Shown here piece by piece: positions 12,293 to 24,515 of a stretch of DNA of 64,000 bases. The DNA lies in the NCBI GenBank assembly GCA_949825065.1, contig OX463854.1, forward strand, positions 16,005,049-16,069,048. Reading direction: 5' to 3'. Under the pieces are notes generated by a model. It saw nothing but the letters and a program-made list of their open reading frames with translations, was not told the DNA's origin and ran no database searches. The DNA comes from Odontocerum albicorne (Eukaryota; Arthropoda; Insecta; Trichoptera; Odontoceridae). How positions within the stretch are numbered: the first letter of the stretch is position 1; the number at the start of each line of letters is the position of its first letter. Both the position numbers and the translations under genes were made by a program.

Positions 12293-12794
12293 CTTATACA
12301 AACAATAGTTAAATATTATATAGAGTTTGTACGACCGTTTCTTATTTGTATTTCAACCTCCTGGCCCGCCCCTGTTGTGTGGAAATACATTTATTTTCTC
12401 CTCTTGAACTCAACATTTCTTAAACGCATCTCAACATTTAGAGAATGTAATAATATTTTAATATGTATAATATTTAATTATCTTTATTTATAAAAATGAA
12501 GGGTTTTTTTTTCAATAATCAAAACAAATACACAAAAACGTAAATATTATGAACGAATCAACTACTTGGAAATAGTAATGGATTTCTTCGACATTTAAAA
12601 AGGATTAAAGATGACAGTAATCAACACGAATTTGGATATTCAATTTAAAAACAAATAATTCTCCAAGGATTTCTGTTTAGAGATAGCAAAGTATTAATAA
12701 ATCTTGTTACTTCAGATTTTAAGATTCTTTTTTCACCATAATTGTATTTTTTGCTTTTCCTCGTATTCGTAATACATAACAGTGTGAGCACTAG

Positions 12795-13310
12795 CTCATC
12801 TTGACGTATGGAAGTGAAATTTGAATTTGGCAAAACAAGGATAAAAGTAGGATTAATGCTGTGGAGATACACACACTAAGACAAAATTGATGTGTGAGAG
12901 AGAGAAGTATGAGAGGAAGTGGAACGAAGATAAAATTTATGTTTAATGGATGTGTAAGATGAAAAAGGACCTGTAATATGGAGATATTGAATGATGAAAT
13001 AATGAATAAGCGAGTATACAAGTCAGAAGGGGAAAACATGGCTGAATCTAATAGACTAGATTTTAAATTAAGATAAATTGAGAAGTATGAATCGTAAAAA
13101 TATATAGTGCAAATATGTAGAAAAAAATCAAGTTAAGTATAATGAGATCAAGTGAATGATATTTTGAAAGAAGGAAACGTAAAAAGAATAATCGTATGAG
13201 AAGCTGTATGAATGTAGAAGAGGCGAAATATGTGTGTCGAAATAGGAAAATCTGATGCTTTGTCCTCTCTACATACCGCGACATAGAAATGGCGTGATGT
13301 ACCTACATAT
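12795..13310 (+). pseudogene. RT-A non-LTR retrotransposon C-terminal region
   Basis: The longest RT-A remnant here. From 12806 the frame reads YGSEI, stop, IWQNKDKSRINAVEIHTLR, matching the YGSExWxWQKKxxSRINAVExRxLR block of insect LINE RTs. After a decayed middle, 13192-13296 reads RMRSCMNVEEAKYVCRNRK, stop, then CFVLSTYRDIEMA and a stop. Multiple stops; no catalytic palm is present. All RT-A scraps in the window lie on the plus strand. Confidence 0.65.
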
Positions 13311-13804
13311 GTGTGTAATTGTCTCGGTGAATTTTTTTTTTACCTTTTTCAGTTTAAAATGACTATACAATTTTTTATGTACAAATTGTATATATCTTTA
13401 AAAATTGATAAATATTTTATAACATCATTGATTCAGGAAGACCGCATTCGTCTTCTCGCCCCCACCAATGTTTGGCTGTCGATATCCTTGTCGTTGAATA
13501 AATTTACAGCCGATAGAATATCCTTTCAATTCCTTATTCGGGTAACAGAATCGCGAGGACTTGATTGCATAATACATCCATAATATCACGTGAAGAGAGA
13601 CTTTCCTACCAATCAATATATTTACGTTTTATCTACAAAATAGAATCATTCTTTTTTCTATCGTTTTCTTTAAACACAGTTTCTTATACATCATTTGAAA
13701 ATCACAGATGTACTCAGATAGGAAAAAATCATATATTTTAGGATAAAAACGTAGTGTTAAGAACAATTCTCGGTCAAAGATCTGACGTTTCTGGAGATAC
13801 AGAA

Positions 13805-13960
13805 GCAGCATGGAGTTATAAAACTTATCATATCAACCTTGGAGCAGCATGAAGTTATAAAACTTATCATATCAATCTTGGAGCAACATAGAGTTATAAA
13901 ACTTATTATATCAACCTTGGAGCAACATGGAGTTATAAAACTTATCATATCGACCTTTTT
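13805..13960. repeat. 39-bp tandem array, 4 units
   Basis: Units begin gcagcatggagttataaaac and end tcatatcaaccttgga. Because 39 is divisible by three, the array is open on both strands and makes repetitive peptides; there is no reason to think they are expressed. Confidence 0.93.
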
Positions 13961-14160
13961 TACTTTAAAAGAATTATTTGACTTACAACATTTTGTAATG
14001 TGTGGAAGAAACGTGATCCAAGTCATCAAAATAATACATGAGGTAAAAACAAATGGAACAAATCACTTGGAAATAAATAATCACGCTACACGGACGATGT
14101 GCTACAGTTGGCAGTTGGCATTTTTTTTCTATTCTGATGAGTGTTCAAGCGTACATTGAA

Positions 14161-14700
14161 AAACATGGTTGAGACACAACATTGTCTTCGGCCTGTACGG
14201 CACCGGTACAAAGGACTGTAGAAATAGGTGGATGGGAATGGCTGCTGCTCAATGCTCGGAGATTTCGGCTACGGTCGTGACACAACACGGACCTCAACAA
14301 ACATAAAAATTTATATACAATACATCAAAATATAAGCAAGAATTTATACTTGTAAACGAAAAACAAGAAAACATATAGCCATGATATTTTAGGTGACGCA
14401 TACGTCTGATACATGCCCCGTTAATCGAGCTTTCTGGTTTAAGAACCACACATGTTAGAAATACTCGTTCGATCGTTGCTGGGCCTCATAGTCAAGGATC
14501 CCCTCGCCGTTCCAATCTCAATTCAATTGGAAAGTGAAGCTGTGCTTGAAGTTTTTTTTATGAGTAAGCCGTTGCACACTAACAAACTCACCAGTCACAC
14601 CGCTGTATTGGATTCGATGACACACCGAAATAAGACGATCGGAGCACACCGGCATGTTCTATTTCCTCTTTTTGAAAAAAAAAATTGATATTACTTAAGT
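14161..14700. other. Moderate-GC non-repeat DNA
   Basis: Composition is more balanced than the flanks, especially 14380-14660. A 78-codon frame lies here but its translation matches nothing I recognise and no splice pattern supports it. Could be regulatory or an old unrecognised element. Confidence 0.25.
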
Positions 14701-14873
14701 TATAGATATTCTTATACCCCCAAATACTAGGCGGAAACTACCTGCGTCATTCGAGGGGAGTAGCACCTCAAAATAAATACTACCACACATGAAGAGGCAA
14801 GAATACTCTTATATGAAAATATTGTTATCTGGCAAAGTATTTTACCAGATTGGGACCCTTTTTTATTTATTTT

Positions 14874-14950
14874 CAGGCGCCATTGGGAATCGAGCTCGAA
14901 ACCCCCGGGTGGAAGTCATCCGTCTTACCAACTTAACATAGAGTTCATCA
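14874..14950 (-). mobile_element. SINE-1 head fragment
   Basis: The minus strand reads taagttggtaagacggatga then ccgggggtttcgagctcgat, ending in ccaatggcgcc. Head only; the B box is altered to tcgagctcgattcc. Confidence 0.65.
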
Positions 14951-16636
14951 CATATTGACAACGGGCCTTTAAAATTCCTCGAGGCTTTCTTTTTCTAGCC
15001 CCATCTAACTTACAAGTCTACTATGCTACATCATTGTTCGATCATAATAATCTTGATATGTGAACTTAATCATTTTTTATTTTAATTTCACATCTTATTA
15101 CACATGAATATCTTTAGTGGCGCTTAAAAGATGCATTTTTAAATAAAAAAACAAAGTGCACTCGAGGTGATATATTATTGTAAGACAATACATTACTATT
15201 AAAACACTCAGCTTTATTAGCCCACTTGGGTAAAATAAATCATAAAGTATTGTGTTACCATGTCATCATGTTACTTGTAACATAACATAATTAAATTATA
15301 CCAATTTAACGATTATGTTGTATTGAATTATCGTTGTATAAAGAAAAAGTTGATGGATTTATTTCCATTTGGTACTAATTTCCAACCAACGAGAAAAGTG
15401 CTTGAGCTTTAGAAGACAGGGGTTTTTATCAACTAAGCTAAGGAGGTCGTTAATGTATCCTAAAATATTGCTAGTTTAGTTTACTGCTAACGCGGTTGTG
15501 GAGAACAATATAAGTCCCCGTCCAGTTTTATCTATACTGGAATATATAAATCTTCGTTATTTATTATAAACACGACGTCACTTAGTAATGAAGAAGGAAC
15601 TACACATTTGAGTATGAAAGAATAGTAGCGACGATAAACTTGTCCGACGCCACGGGACCTTCTAAAATAATACCAGTAAAAACTTAGTATTGCAAAAACA
15701 TTTTTTGACCCTTTTTAAATTTATCATAGATGTTTGTTTTGACTTTGTGGAATATTTTACAGTAAAATATTTTATTATTTAATTACATTAATCCTCGCTA
15801 TTCGTGTTTATTCCTCCTATCCCCTGACTCTTCATGTAAAATGATCCCGGTTATTACGAGAGCAAAAAGCTTGGGTCTGGCTGGTGTTATGTTAGATTGG
15901 AAGTATGGTATGTGTGATTATCGACCTAAACAAAAAAATGTTTAAAATGGGTTTTCCTTTTAAAATGTTTACATTTCAAAGATTTCATTTATTTCGCGGA
16001 AAACTTGACGAATATGTTTTTCCCACCGAAATGAAAACAATACTTTTCACTTTAAAATTTACATATGTTATGTATATTTTTCCGATGTTTCTATAGAAAC
16101 ATTCACCTTTCTTAAAACTAACCAGAGGAAAAAGATCACATTTTTTAAAGTTAACTGTGCTAACCCCAGCAGCTAACAAACAGTAATAGATGGCCCACAA
16201 GATAAAGCAATGTTTAATGCATGGACTTCTGTGGCGGGACACTTTATTAACGGAGACTAAACGAAGAGGGTGGAAGACGTCCAATCTTTTTATTCATAAG
16301 CTTAAGGACAAGGTGGGAATATTGAAAAAAGCTCAAAGTATTCCTAATTTCAGACTTAAACTCAGCAGACTTCTTTTTAATTTGTCATTACGTTTCGTAA
16401 AATGATAAGAGCAAAAAAATTTAAGCAAAAAAGTTTGATAGTAATTGTATGTAAATTTTATCAAAATTATTTTTTGACAGAAATAATAGTGTTTTCTTTT
16501 TTTATAAGTTTTCTGAATTTAATTTCCAGACAGAGCGCACTGTTGAGCATAACTTGATACCTCACATTTAATATTCATCTGTAAAAAAGTTTCAATCATG
16601 AAAAAATATTGAGTACAATAAATCAACGATGTCTTA
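14951..16636. other. AT-rich DNA around the deleted SINE, nothing else recognised
   Basis: Apart from the SINE at 15318-15450, no gene or repeat is recognised. The ORFs at 15.9-16.4 kb are short, overlapping on both strands and show no domain. Confidence 0.35.
15318..15450 (-). mobile_element. SINE-1, internally deleted
   Basis: Minus strand: acgacctccttagcttagttg, then directly to ctcgttggttggaaattagt and a weak tail. The B box and body are deleted, joining the A-box half of the head to the tail. Confidence 0.6.
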
Positions 16637-16845
16637 TTGTATTACACTTCCGTCGTATACAGTACAGTATTTTTAAGTTTATCGCTTTGTAACAACCTTC
16701 TTCCGAGCAACCATGAAGGTGTTAATAAATTTTATGAGAAAACCATTAACCTTTATTAAAGAAATCTGGGTAAGAAAACAGGAATCAATTCCGCAGCCCC
16801 CGGGCTGAAAAACAGGCGTCTCATCAACTAGGCTATCGTGGTCAT
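16637..16845 (-). mobile_element. SINE-1, full length
   Basis: Minus strand: gatgaccacgatagcctagt head, gcggaattgattcctg B-box region, and a body running to the gtatacgacggaagtgtaat end. One of the most complete copies; useful for a consensus. Confidence 0.8.
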
Positions 16846-18362
16846 CAACTCGTTTACTCTAAATACTTAATAAATAAATGTCTTTACCATGAATACTTCA
16901 AATCATCAGGCTGACATTTTTAAATAGCATTCATTATTCATGAAAAACGTAAAATTAAATTACATATTTTTTAAAAGATTTCATGCATGAAAATCATTTA
17001 TCTTAGAAATAATATATATTAAATATTTTTAAATTAGAAAAAAGGAAAAAATGTAGATAATTTATTTACTATATTGATTTTTACTTATTATACGAGCTTT
17101 ATTCACAGAGGGCTCCAAAAGGCTAATATTCAATAATAAGACAATTATGTGCGAACTAAGGATAGTATTTTTTTAAATAGTCAAGTATTGTAAATCAACT
17201 TGAAAAAAACTGTATTTTACTTAAATTCTTCCTTTTAAGGCAATTGTTATGCATTATCAATATTATTCTGAGGGAATTATAAAATTAAGGGTTGTTTTTT
17301 TTTATGTATTGAAAAATTACAAACAAACAGAATTTACAAAATCTTCTTGTAATAATGAAGGTTACAAAGAGTTTGAATTTTAAATAAACCCAAAATCCTT
17401 TAAGTTAAGTATTATTAATCAACTTAAAAAAACGACCACTTTTCTTAAATTCCTCTAATTTAAAAGGAAAGGCTTAAATTAAAATATTGGCGGAAAAGCA
17501 GGAAAATCTACACTCGGAAGTGATTAAACGGGTCTCTGTTTTACTAAACAAAAACTCTTTTATGAATAAGGCAAAGGGGCTGGGCTCTAATTAACTTTAT
17601 AATAATTTCTATGGAAAACATGATAATGAGAAAAGTCTCGCTTTTCCAACCCTCAAACCTTTTTACCGGCAAGCATAAAATAATATTCCGAAGTCCAAAA
17701 TTAACCCCACCAATTAACTTGTAGTCAGATTGTATTGGGTGTAACAATTTAATAAAAATATGGGGTGGTCATAATAATACAAATAAAAGTTTATGCAAGA
17801 TCTGTTTGAAAGGAAACAGAAATGAGTAAGCAAATTTAAGAAAATGGAAATCTAAGAGACAAAATTTGTTCCGTAATAAATAATTTATTTTTTTTTATAA
17901 TCACAGATAATTTATTTTTATAACAAAATATGTGTTTACTTGCTGTTCTTGTTATTTTTGTGGAATTTATTTTCTCCACACCCAGAGTATATAAAGAAGA
18001 TAGATAATACTCAATCGATTGTGTAATTAAATTCTATATGACGGTAATCAATAATAGTTGCCACCTTCCTGTCTAATTTTTGTTTTATAATATTTTTGAT
18101 CTTTCAAAAATTGTGAGTTCTATCCCAGACTAAGAATGCCCTTAAAGAGAATCTGCTCTCTAAACAGCGATATATGCATTGTTAGTTTATTCATGAATTC
18201 AAAGAATTGTTAATAGCTTAATTTTACGCAATTTTTCATTCTGAATCTAAGAATTATTCAGCTTTTTATAAAATTTAGAAAATAAATAAACTATTTGAGT
18301 GGCAATTGTAAATAGATACGAATATGTGAAATTACATTTGAATGACTCTTATACGCGAATTT
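16846..18362. other. AT-rich DNA flanking the 17.5 kb island
   Basis: Outside the island, nothing but A+T-rich sequence is recognised. Confidence 0.35.
17500..17740. other. Higher-GC island, candidate conserved non-coding element
   Basis: Non-repetitive stretch with gggctgggctctaattaact (homeodomain-type TAATTA core), ctcgcttttccaaccctcaa and ttaaccccaccaattaac. No coding similarity recognised. Regulatory role inferred only. Confidence 0.3.
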
Positions 18363-18520
18363 TATCATACTCCTCCTTCATTATCTTTTTATTCTATCAT
18401 ACTCCTCCTTCACTATCTTTATATTTTATCATAATCCTCCTTCACTATCTTTATATATTATCATACTCCTCCTTCACTATCTTTTTATTTTATCATACTC
18501 CTTCACAATCTTTTTACTTT
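18363..18520. repeat. 32-bp tandem array, about 5 units
   Basis: Units start at 18363, 18395, 18427, 18459 and 18491 with tatcatactcctccttcact and continue atctttttatttta. Strong strand asymmetry (pyrimidine-rich plus strand). Confidence 0.92.
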
Positions 18521-19149
18521 TTAGATACTGTGTACACTTGCTGATTAACTATTAATTCCTGGTTTAAGTCAACCAACTTATTCCGTGTGTCCCTAACACT
18601 ACCGCGTCACTGAAACATCACAACAAAAGTATGAAAAAAAATTATTGAACCTTTCAACTTGAAATAAATGCTATGGAAAAGCAACCTATTGAACTAGACA
18701 TTGAACGCATAAATAATGGAAAAAAAAAATTCACGTTGTATGGTGCCTTCTGAAACTATTGTAGATATATGTATTCTTGCTTAATAGTTATAAATATAAA
18801 AAAGTGTTTTTTAATTTTAATTACTTCAGTATAAAAGGAAATTAAATGTCTTTAGTATTTATAAGTATTGGCTTTGTTATATTTTAATTAGAAGTTATAA
18901 CAAATTCTACTTTACTTAGAAAGAAGTTTTATTTAGAATGTCTACTCTTCTTTGAACTGTTTTAAGAGAAGATTCCTTTGATTTGAATTTAAAATATTTC
19001 AGATCTTTCTAAAATCAAAATCAAATATATATTTAATTTTTTTCAAATTTTTGGCTGAGTTAAATTCTGCCATGAACAACTCATTTTATGCGAAAAAACG
19101 GCACAAATTTGTCGTTGTAAAACGTGGTTCGTCTTAAATATTTTTTGAC
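18521..19149. other. AT-rich DNA, nothing recognised
   Basis: No element or gene signal seen. Confidence 0.4.
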
Positions 19150-19360
19150 ATGAAGGCATTTCCTGTCGTTCACGCTGGGCTAATGGATGTTTCTTTTATT
19201 GCATTAAGAGGAAAAAACGCCCTAGAAGAACGTGAAAAGTGAGAAAAAGGGCAAAGAAAAGGGGAGGAACGACGTTGTTAACGGCAGGGGTTACGTTTTC
19301 TCTCAAAATATCCGAAGGCTTTGATGTGGAATCTAAAGAACGCTCAAACTATGGAAAGTC
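19150..19360. other. Candidate conserved non-coding element
   Basis: Balanced-composition island (tgtcgttcacgctgggctaa, then gaggaacgacgttgttaacg) with no repeat or coding similarity. Purine-rich centre. Candidate regulatory sequence by inference. Confidence 0.3.
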
Positions 19361-19830
19361 CAATAAGTTTTGACATTTAATATTATATATATTTTGAAGA
19401 ATATTTTTTTTTCTATTAATTTAATGTATTTTGTATAGAACTCTGTAGTGTTATAACTAGAAATATACTTAAGGTTTTATTTAAGTTTAAGAGTACTGCG
19501 GCACGACCAGTTTCATCAAGTAGTAAGCTAGTGTTCTATTTACGAAGGACACACCACAAAGTCTATTTTAGAGACTGCATGACACATACACATATGTGAA
19601 ATAGTCATGTAATGCATGTAGCAAATATTTAATCCAGAGCTTTAAAACTTTATGTGACATTGTACATTGTTTTAAACTTTGAACAATTTTATTCATAATT
19701 ATTCAATTCACTTCCGATGTATCCATTAATTTATGTTCAAGTGCTGTACAAGTAACCGTTGATCCCAATACTAAAATGGTTGTTGATTTACTCGTATAAT
19801 CACAACTTCATTGTTTTTGATACGTTAAAT

Positions 19831-19970
19831 GACCTCCGTTGCCTCATTGGTAAGACGCTTGTCTTCAGATTCGGGGATTACGGGCTGGATTATCATTCGT
19901 ACCCAAATTTACCCATACGTAAAAATATGGGTTTCTATCTGGTTTTTACTTGAGGCTTCTATAAATCTTT
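19831..19970 (+). mobile_element. SINE-1, tail truncated
   Basis: Good head: gacctccgttgcctcattgg, taagacgcttgtcttcag, then gtacccaa and ctggtttttacttgaggc. The B box is damaged (ggctggattatc). The tail is missing after 19970. Confidence 0.75.
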
Positions 19971-20639
19971 GTGATTAATTATACCATACAATATTAAAAA
20001 TGTTATTTCATTCGAATGAAAAGATGACCTGAGAAGCAGAAGAAAATTACAAAAACTTAAACCTGCAATTTTCGTGGATAAATTAAACCACTTCACTAGA
20101 CAAACCTTTGAAAGGGCAGTCATCTTGTATATATAATAAACAAAAAAAAAATCTAAGGATGTTTTTTACATTTACAATTTAGTTTGTTGAATGATACAAT
20201 TTGATAACTTCAAAATGTTTATTTGTTATAACGGAGTGTTATAGTATATAACATCACGTCGATTTTCACTGTATTAAAAATTATACTAATAAAAGTTAAA
20301 CACTGCTTCTTTCATGTTAAAGTGTTTAGGTAAAAATTCAAATGTTGACTATTTTTATTGTAGTGAAATCATTTCTGAAGGCAGGAAACCCATATTTTAA
20401 TCGGAAACGCCGAATAATTATTGATAACATAACATTGAACAGTGAAGAAAATTAAATAATGGACAATGGGTATAGAGTAAAATGTCTGATTTGTAAAGAG
20501 TTCAAGAGGCAAAATAGTACTAAAAGTGAGTTTGGGTAATCTCTGTTTTTAATATAAATTTAAAAAATCACTTTTGCTTAATTAATGCTTTTTTATCTTG
20601 TACTTTTAACAATTTGATTATTTTTTTCAGTGCAATATT
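19971..20639. other. AT-rich DNA, nothing recognised
   Basis: No gene or repeat family recognised. Confidence 0.4.
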
Positions 20640-20890
20640 CAGCCCTCATTTCACAAACTCTACACGCGGTTAATTCAATGAAAATTAAAGGGGGAGATAT
20701 TTTTTTCTCAGCAATAAATACCGCGGCATTTAAACTTTCCGACCACGGAGCCGTGCTTGGGTCTCATTTAAGGCGGTGTAATTAGAATTTCTTAATTTAT
20801 TTTTTAATGCGGTCCCCGACATAAGGAAGGGGATGAATTTTTCTCAGAGCAACCTTGTTAATGGGAGTTTAAACTTAAATGGTTTTTATG
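20640..20890. promoter_or_regulatory. Candidate regulatory island with TAATTA sites
   Basis: Mixed-composition, unrepeated sequence (ggagccgtgcttgggtctca, gcggtccccgacataagg). It carries TAATTA at 20779-20784 and ttaatt near 20670, both compatible with homeodomain proteins. It has no ORF. It resembles other islands in the window in composition only. Confidence 0.35.
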
Positions 20891-21640
20891 TGAGATTTAT
20901 TGTTCGCCAATCGTTTTTATAAAAAAACAGTATTATAATTAAAAAGTAAATAAAAAATAAATTTTAAACAATGATTTTTCTCTTTGTTCGTGTTCGATTA
21001 TAAACCCGGGTTACTGTCAAAAACTTACATGTCAAAATATGAAAATAACTTTATACTTATAACAAATGTTTCATGTATTGAAAAAGTCAAGATAATTTTC
21101 ATTTTCTTTGTAGATTTTATGTCAACTAAATACACATATAAAAAGGAGTTCATACTTGGTTTGGTGATTAAAGAGGATAAAGCTGATACATCTCAATTAA
21201 AAATAAAAGTTCGATGCCTCAGCTACCCTATAAATTAATTTAAGTTATGAATTACGTAGGTACATGCATTTTAAAATTGGCGTTATCAAATTTATTTGAA
21301 GCTAACCAGAGGATGTGGCTGCTTAGATTGTCTCGCGAGTTTCTTTATAATTTCCATAGGCACTAATGTGCTTCGAAAAAGTTCTTAAGATACCTGTTGT
21401 ACTATTTCCTATACTTAACAGCAATTCCAGTGTACATAGTCTAGTGGGTTTAGAACTTATTATCTATCATCATAATCTCAGTTTTATTATTAATTACAGA
21501 CCAAAGTCAATTTGAATTTACAAAAAGGCATTTGAAAGGTTCATTTATTAATTTTTTAAAACTTATTTTCGATATTATTAAATGAAATAAGCCCATAGGT
21601 CTTTAGATTCTTTTTTTTTCATAAAATTATGAATAGAAAA
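20891..21640. other. AT-rich DNA, nothing recognised
   Basis: An 84-codon frame at 20984-21238 has no recognisable domain and typical A+T-rich codons, so it is not called. Confidence 0.4.
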
Positions 21641-21840
21641 TTACTTCCATGGCATAATTGGTAAGACGTCCCAGGCTAGGTATTGCGGCTTCGATTTCCA
21701 TATGTACAATTTATTTTAAAATTATATGCTAAGTTTTCACTTTAGGTCTCGTTATCATATTTTTAGTTAGTTCAAAAAGATTATCCCGTGGCAATAAACC
21801 CGCGATGTTATGTTGTAAACAACGAAAATGAGTGATATAA
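21641..21840 (+). mobile_element. SINE-1, full length, diverged
   Basis: Head ttccatggcataattggtaa gacg, B-box region ggcttcgatttcc, body gttttcactttaggtctcg, tail ccgtggcaataaacccgcga and aaacaacgaaaatg. The gttggttgg stretch is mutated. Confidence 0.75.
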
Positions 21841-22254
21841 TATGTATAAAAGAAAATTCTAGTTTAATCAGTTAGATATATAATATATTTATTTTCAAAC
21901 GTAATTGTTTATCGAATTTTACATAAAAAAGAAAACTGAACTACGAAATAAATCTTAAACGCAAACATTTTTGAGGATCATGAAATAAGAAATCCGATGG
22001 CAGTTAAAGATTAAGACTTAAAGAGAAAGGCTTCAAAAATATATATGTGGACGAGGGGAACGAAGTATGATGTGGTAGACATGATGGTACAAGTATGTAT
22101 GTCTTCAAAATATATAAAAATTCGCACGACTTGATTTAAAAAAAACTTGTTACTTAAGTGGAAACAAAATAAACTAGCTGACAAATTAAATTTTCCTATA
22201 TTTTATTCGGAGTTATATCTGTAGACTAGACAAAACCTGTTTTAAAATTCTTGC

Positions 22255-22400
22255 AATCCGGCAGATGACATTGTGCAGTAAGAGAGGGGTTCCCTGGCAA
22301 TTGAAACAAAGCCTTTTTACGGTTTGTTTGAGACCGCTTACAAGTGCATTGTAAGAGTGGGGAGTTGGTGGTGGGATTTTCTCTTCTCCACCTGGTCCAA
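22255..22400. other. Candidate conserved non-coding element
   Basis: Non-repetitive, GC-enriched island: aatccggcagatgacattgt, gagaggggttccctggcaat, gagtggggagttggtggtgg. It overlaps the start of a chance frame. Regulatory role inferred. Confidence 0.3.
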
Positions 22401-22775
22401 CTTTATTCTCATGTATAATAATGAAATCGATCTCATGATTTTTTTTTCAAAAGTTTATTTAATTCCCATTTTTCTTCTTTGCGTGCGTTTTCAAAATGCT
22501 TTGTTGCTCTTTGCTTTTTTTTAACTATTTTAGATTATGAATTTTGAATTTAGTTTTTATATTTAACTTAATTATATTTTTTTTGGATTTAATAAAGATT
22601 TTTTTAACAAATATATGCTAACGGAGAAGAACACCAAATTATTAGGACAAAACAATGCCTTTTGCTTAACTGGGGTCCTCGTCAAGAAGGTAATTCTGTT
22701 CATTGATTTTGCTAAATAAAAACCGTATTGATTAACAGGAATATTTGGCTACATGTGTTATTTGAGTAATCCAAC

Positions 22776-22965
22776 TGCAGACTCATTGTCGACGCCTATA
22801 ATCTGACCCACGGGTTGCCGGTTTGATTCCTGTTGATACTCATTTTCTGTAGGGTTCAAATCTTGTTTTTTTTTATAAGAACTCTTGAACATTTTTTGGT
22901 TTGTTTGTGAGAGATTGCCACGTAACAATTAATTCAACAGGTTGTACTGTATTTAACGAGAGTTT
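22776..22965 (+). mobile_element. SINE-1, near full length
   Basis: Head eroded at the A box; strong B box (ccggtttgattcctgttg), body with poly-T tract, tail tggtttgtttgtgagagatt, ccacgtaacaattaattcaa, caggttgtactgtatttaac. Confidence 0.75.
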
Positions 22966-23339
22966 AAAATAATTTGTAACTTTATTTAAAATGTAAGTAT
23001 GTATATGTTTTTAAGTAACTGTTTATTTCATGTCCTTTTCCATTTTTTTCGTGGCATTTGCAAATATTTTGTTTAATTTTTTTTCATAATTTTTTTAATG
23101 ATTTCTCTTTGTTTACGTTTCCTTTTTATTTTTTCAAAATAATGTTTTAACCTTTTACTTGAAAATCGGCCCTAGTCTGCTTAACTAATCTGGTTAGTTT
23201 AAAGAATTGAAGAATTGCCATTTGGTAAAAAAAACTCGCCATTTGTATGTTTTACAATAAAGTTTCTAAATATTGATAAATATGATTTACAACAAATAAC
23301 TGAAATGTTATACGTGTTATAAAAAATATCATAGACAGA
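22966..23339. other. AT-rich DNA, nothing recognised
   Basis: T-rich sequence without recognised features. Confidence 0.4.
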
Positions 23340-23470
23340 AACCTGCCCGTCACACAGCAAAGCTTCAGCAATTGCATTATGCAGCCCGCCCTCTCACAAA
23401 GCTCAGTTATAAATGTCGCTGACACTTAAATTGTCTTTGGCTGATTATATTAGCAATTGCGTGTGGCAAT
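23340..23470. other. Candidate conserved non-coding element
   Basis: Island with gaaacctgcccgtcacacag, gcagcccgccctctcacaaa and two aattgc-type repeats (cagcaattgcattatg, tagcaattgcgtgtgg). No ORF or element match. Confidence 0.3.
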
Positions 23471-24039
23471 TTTTTTCAGTAACAAAATGTATTTTATCAG
23501 TAAAGTGTAATTAATGGACCCTATTTTTTTTTATTGTAAGTTTTATAAAATATGCTCGTATATTTTAAACACAGACATTTTAAATAATGTCAAATATTCA
23601 GAGACCCAAATTGGTTACTTAGAAAATGAAATAAGAATTTTAAGATGCAAAATCGACTTAATTATTTGAAGGTTTTTTTTAATTATTAAAAGGAAATTGA
23701 GTGAATAATAGTTTTTATACTAAAAGTAGTATTCAATATGAATTCCACAATATTTCTACCGAAAAACTTAAAGAATTATTAAACTTACTTTGATTGCTCA
23801 ACTGAAAACCAGGTGCAACATTGATGATTTCATATGAGTTGGAATCTGGTATAATATGAACTATATTTTGTTCAATTAAACATGAAAGTGATTTTAAAAA
23901 TATGTTCACAAATATATCAATTACGATTTGATGTAAAAAAAAAAACCCTCACGTTTTTACGAAAATCGCTAAACCACATACAAAAGATTTGTTCAGGAAT
24001 TAAAGCGATTTAATTTGAAAAACAAAATCTCCCTTATTT
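23471..24039. other. AT-rich DNA, nothing recognised
   Basis: No supported features. Confidence 0.4.
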
Positions 24040-24200
24040 ACATGCACCACATTTTTATCGAAGGCTTTTGAGGGTGAGAGGAGCACAAGCTGGCAAAGTG
24101 AATTCCGCTAATTAAACCATAAAAAGTTCAATAAATAAAGATCGACGGAGCCAATTTCCGCACTGTTGCGTACTTGGAGTTTATTTACCGGCGCTGTGTT
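24040..24200. other. Candidate conserved non-coding element
   Basis: Balanced stretch with gagggtgagaggagcacaag, ttccgctaattaaaccataa (contains TAATTA) and ttaccggcgctgtgttcgg. It lies about 90 bp upstream of the best SINE-1 copy but shares nothing with it. Confidence 0.3.
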
Positions 24201-24292
24201 CGGTTAAGTATTTTATTGTAGCTTAAAAGATTTTATTAAAACAAGGGGCATGAGTATTATATTTCATAATACGATTGTTTCAAATTTATTTA

Positions 24293-24485
24293 TGACCTCT
24301 GTGGTCTAGTTGGTAAGACGCCTATCTTTCAACCCGAGGGTTACGGGTTTAATTCCTATTGATGCACATTTTGTCTTGTTTCGTTTTCATTTATGGCCTC
24401 TTTAACATTTTTCAAGTTGATTGGAAGAGATTGTCATATGGTAATAATCCTATCAGGTTGTGTAATACACAACGAAAGTGTAATA
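24293..24485 (+). mobile_element. SINE-1, best-preserved copy (reference)
   Basis: Full-length copy with an intact internal pol III promoter: A box tggtctagttgg at 24302-24313 and B box ggtttaattcc at 24346-24356, spaced as in tRNA genes. The body includes gttttcatttatggcctc; the tail reads aagttgattggaagagattg, gtaataatcctatcaggttg and acacaacgaaagtgtaatag. The head looks tRNA-derived but lacks acceptor-stem pairing, so it is not a tRNA gene. No RT is encoded; mobility must come from a LINE. Confidence 0.88.
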
Positions 24486-24515
24486 GGAAAATTATGCAAA
24501 AATATATTTAATAAA

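Noticed and set aside
13757..14159. Repetitive frames on both strands over 13.8-14.0 kb
   Set aside because: Created by a 39-bp array (divisible by three), which stays open in any stop-free frame.
24293..24370. Functional tRNA gene at the best SINE head
   Set aside because: A and B boxes are good, but acceptor and anticodon stems do not pair, and the body and tail match the SINE family.
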